The notes beneath the pieces were generated by a model. The model made no database searches, had not been told where the DNA came from, and was given only the letters and a program-made list of their open reading frames with translations. DNA of 64,000 nt from a virus. Below are positions 63,218 through 64,000 of this stretch, one piece after another. The position numbers were made by a program, and so were the translations under genes. Within the stretch, counting starts at the first letter, position 1; every line of letters begins with the position of its first letter. The stretch lies in the IMG/VR virus record IMGVR_UViG_3300028610_001353, positions 1-64,000 of that record; one strand, 5' to 3'.

Positions 63218-64000
63218 ATGGCTCACGAAATTGACACGACCACCGGAAAAGCCGCCGTCTTCGTCACTGGCGAACCCGCCTGGCACAAACTGGGGACAGT
63301 AGTCTCGGAGGCCCAGACCTCGGTCGAGGCGATCACACTGGCGGGGCTGGACTGGACGGTCGAGAAGAAGAACATCGCCGCCGCCATCGCAGACGGCCAA
63401 TGGGCGCCGATCCCCAATCAGGTCGCCAACGTCCGATCCGACACAAACGCTGTCCTGGGTGTGGTCGGAACCACCTACCGCGCTTTCCAAAACCATGAGG
63501 CGTTCGATTTCATGGACACACTGGTCGACGACAAACTGGCCATGTACGAAACCGCCGGCTCGCTCAAAGGCGGTCGAAGGGTTTGGATGATGGCCCGCAT
63601 CCCCAAGACATACCGAGTTGGCGAGGACGTCGTTGACCCCTACGTCCTTCTGACCAATGCCCACGACGGCACGCAATCGTTGCGGATGTTTCCTACCACC
63701 GTTCGGGTCGTCTGCCAAAACACCCTCACCTACGCCGAGAACCTGGCCGGATCGACCGGCATTCGCATCTCCCATTGGTCCCGACTGGAAACCCGGGTTA
63801 AGGAAGCCCGCCAGAAGCTGGGACTTATCGGGTCGCACCTCGACCAATTCGGCAAGGAAATGGTCGCTATGGCCGCCCGTAAACTGACCGGCTCCGAAGC
63901 TCGCGACTACTTCCGGGGCATGTTCCCCACCCAAACCAAAACGCAAGCCGCGGCGGCCCGGGGGATCAACACCGACAACCTGCTGGATTCGATCCTCGAC
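63218..64000 (+). CDS. DUF932/phage-plasmid-like protein, cut by the window edge
   Basis: 261 residues visible, no stop before the end. MAHEIDTTTGKAAVFVTGEPAWHKLGTVV, then LDWTVEKKNIAAAI, RAFQNHEAFDFMDTLVDDKLAMYETAGSLKGGRRVWMMARIP and LTNAHDGTQSLRMFPTTVRVVCQNTL are the recognisable blocks of the phage/plasmid DUF932 (TIGR03299) family. GGGAG nine bases before the ATG. The family is found on phages and plasmids; function unknown. Downstream content is outside the window. Confidence 0.85.
   Translation, partial: MAHEIDTTTGKAAVFVTGEPAWHKLGTVVSEAQTSVEAITLAGLDWTVEKKNIAAAIADGQWAPIPNQVANVRSDTNAVLGVVGTTYRAFQNHEAFDFMDTLVDDKLAMYETAGSLKGGRRVWMMARIPKTYRVGEDVVDPYVLLTNAHDGTQSLRMFPTTVRVVCQNTLTYAENLAGSTGIRISHWSRLETRVKEARQKLGLIGSHLDQFGKEMVAMAARKLTGSEARDYFRGMFPTQTKTQAAAARGINTDNLLDSILD

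Noticed and set aside
63185-63946. 253-codon minus frame opposite the DUF932 gene
   Set aside because: The plus-strand protein has family motifs, promoter and ribosome-binding site; the minus frame has none.
1-64000. CRISPR array or transposon
   Set aside because: No regularly spaced repeat-spacer pattern and no transposase-like protein seen; the regular repeats found are protein-coding or gene-junction repeats.

Overview
The window looks like almost all of one temperate tailed-phage genome (siphovirus-like gene order) from a planctomycete host. Host evidence seen here: a carried exported protein with the planctomycete LExRxLLS-type N-terminal motif (LEQRNLLS) followed by dockerin-like repeats, paired Tat-signal proteins, high GC, and a phage copy of csrA. 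Nearly every gene is on the minus strand, so transcription and the logical gene order run from high to low coordinates; only a divergent two-gene operon (38432-38960) and a DUF932 gene cut by the right edge (63218-64000) are on the plus strand. No CRISPR array, transposase or rRNA was seen. The integrase-side attachment site appears intact (a tRNA 3'-end-like core flanked on both sides by near-identical 19-bp repeats), which suggests an unintegrated phage chromosome or free contig rather than a prophage cut at its att sites.

Layout, right to left. 62956-54160: packaging and head genes (small zinc protein, large terminase, a run of small proteins, gpW-like protein, lambda-type portal, a fused prohead protease/major capsid protein). 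54115-49888: Gly-rich head-decoration-like protein, head-tail connectors, tail tube. 49795-42667: tail chaperone pair, tape measure, tail-tip proteins including a 754-residue protein with 45 cysteines. 42670-38964: a sugar/sulfate modification block (PRTase-HAD fusion, MptE/sialyltransferase-like protein, CMP-nonulosonate synthetase-like enzyme, zinc protein, sulfotransferase). 38960-36160: divergent promoter with inverted-repeat operator, two small membrane proteins, an array of very small genes separated by repeated spacers, a Xre regulator and a PAS-like protein. 35249-33317: excisionase-like protein, tyrosine integrase and attP. 33013-30136: csrA, a tRNA-like RNA and small genes. 29833-18945: replication and recombination (exonuclease, Sak4-like ATPase, SSB-like protein, a RecD2 helicase split in two around a ParB-like gene, metallopeptidase, ERCC4 nuclease, primase-helicase), followed by a repeat-rich non-coding block that could be an origin. 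18616-12755: many small zinc-binding and membrane proteins plus a deoxyribosyltransferase-like enzyme and a Gp37/Gp68 protein. 12679-1: a strong late-type promoter, then a secreted trypsin-like protease, membrane/coiled-coil lysis-type proteins, the planctomycete moron, a serine-rich tail fibre, a glycosyltransferase-methyltransferase fusion, a second methyltransferase and tail-accessory proteins.

Most interesting ideas: (1) the phage may glycosylate, possibly with a nonulosonic (sialic-like) acid, its own serine-rich fibre; (2) the planctomycete exported gene sits exactly between 22-bp direct repeats that duplicate the ribosome-binding site of the next gene, a visible scar of moron insertion; (3) RecD2 is split into separate N-terminal and motor genes; (4) several tiny genes are strung together by duplicated spacers like a microcassette array; (5) a 117-nt tRNA-like RNA without a clear anticodon arm lies near csrA. 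Family assignments are from reading motifs by eye, without database searches.
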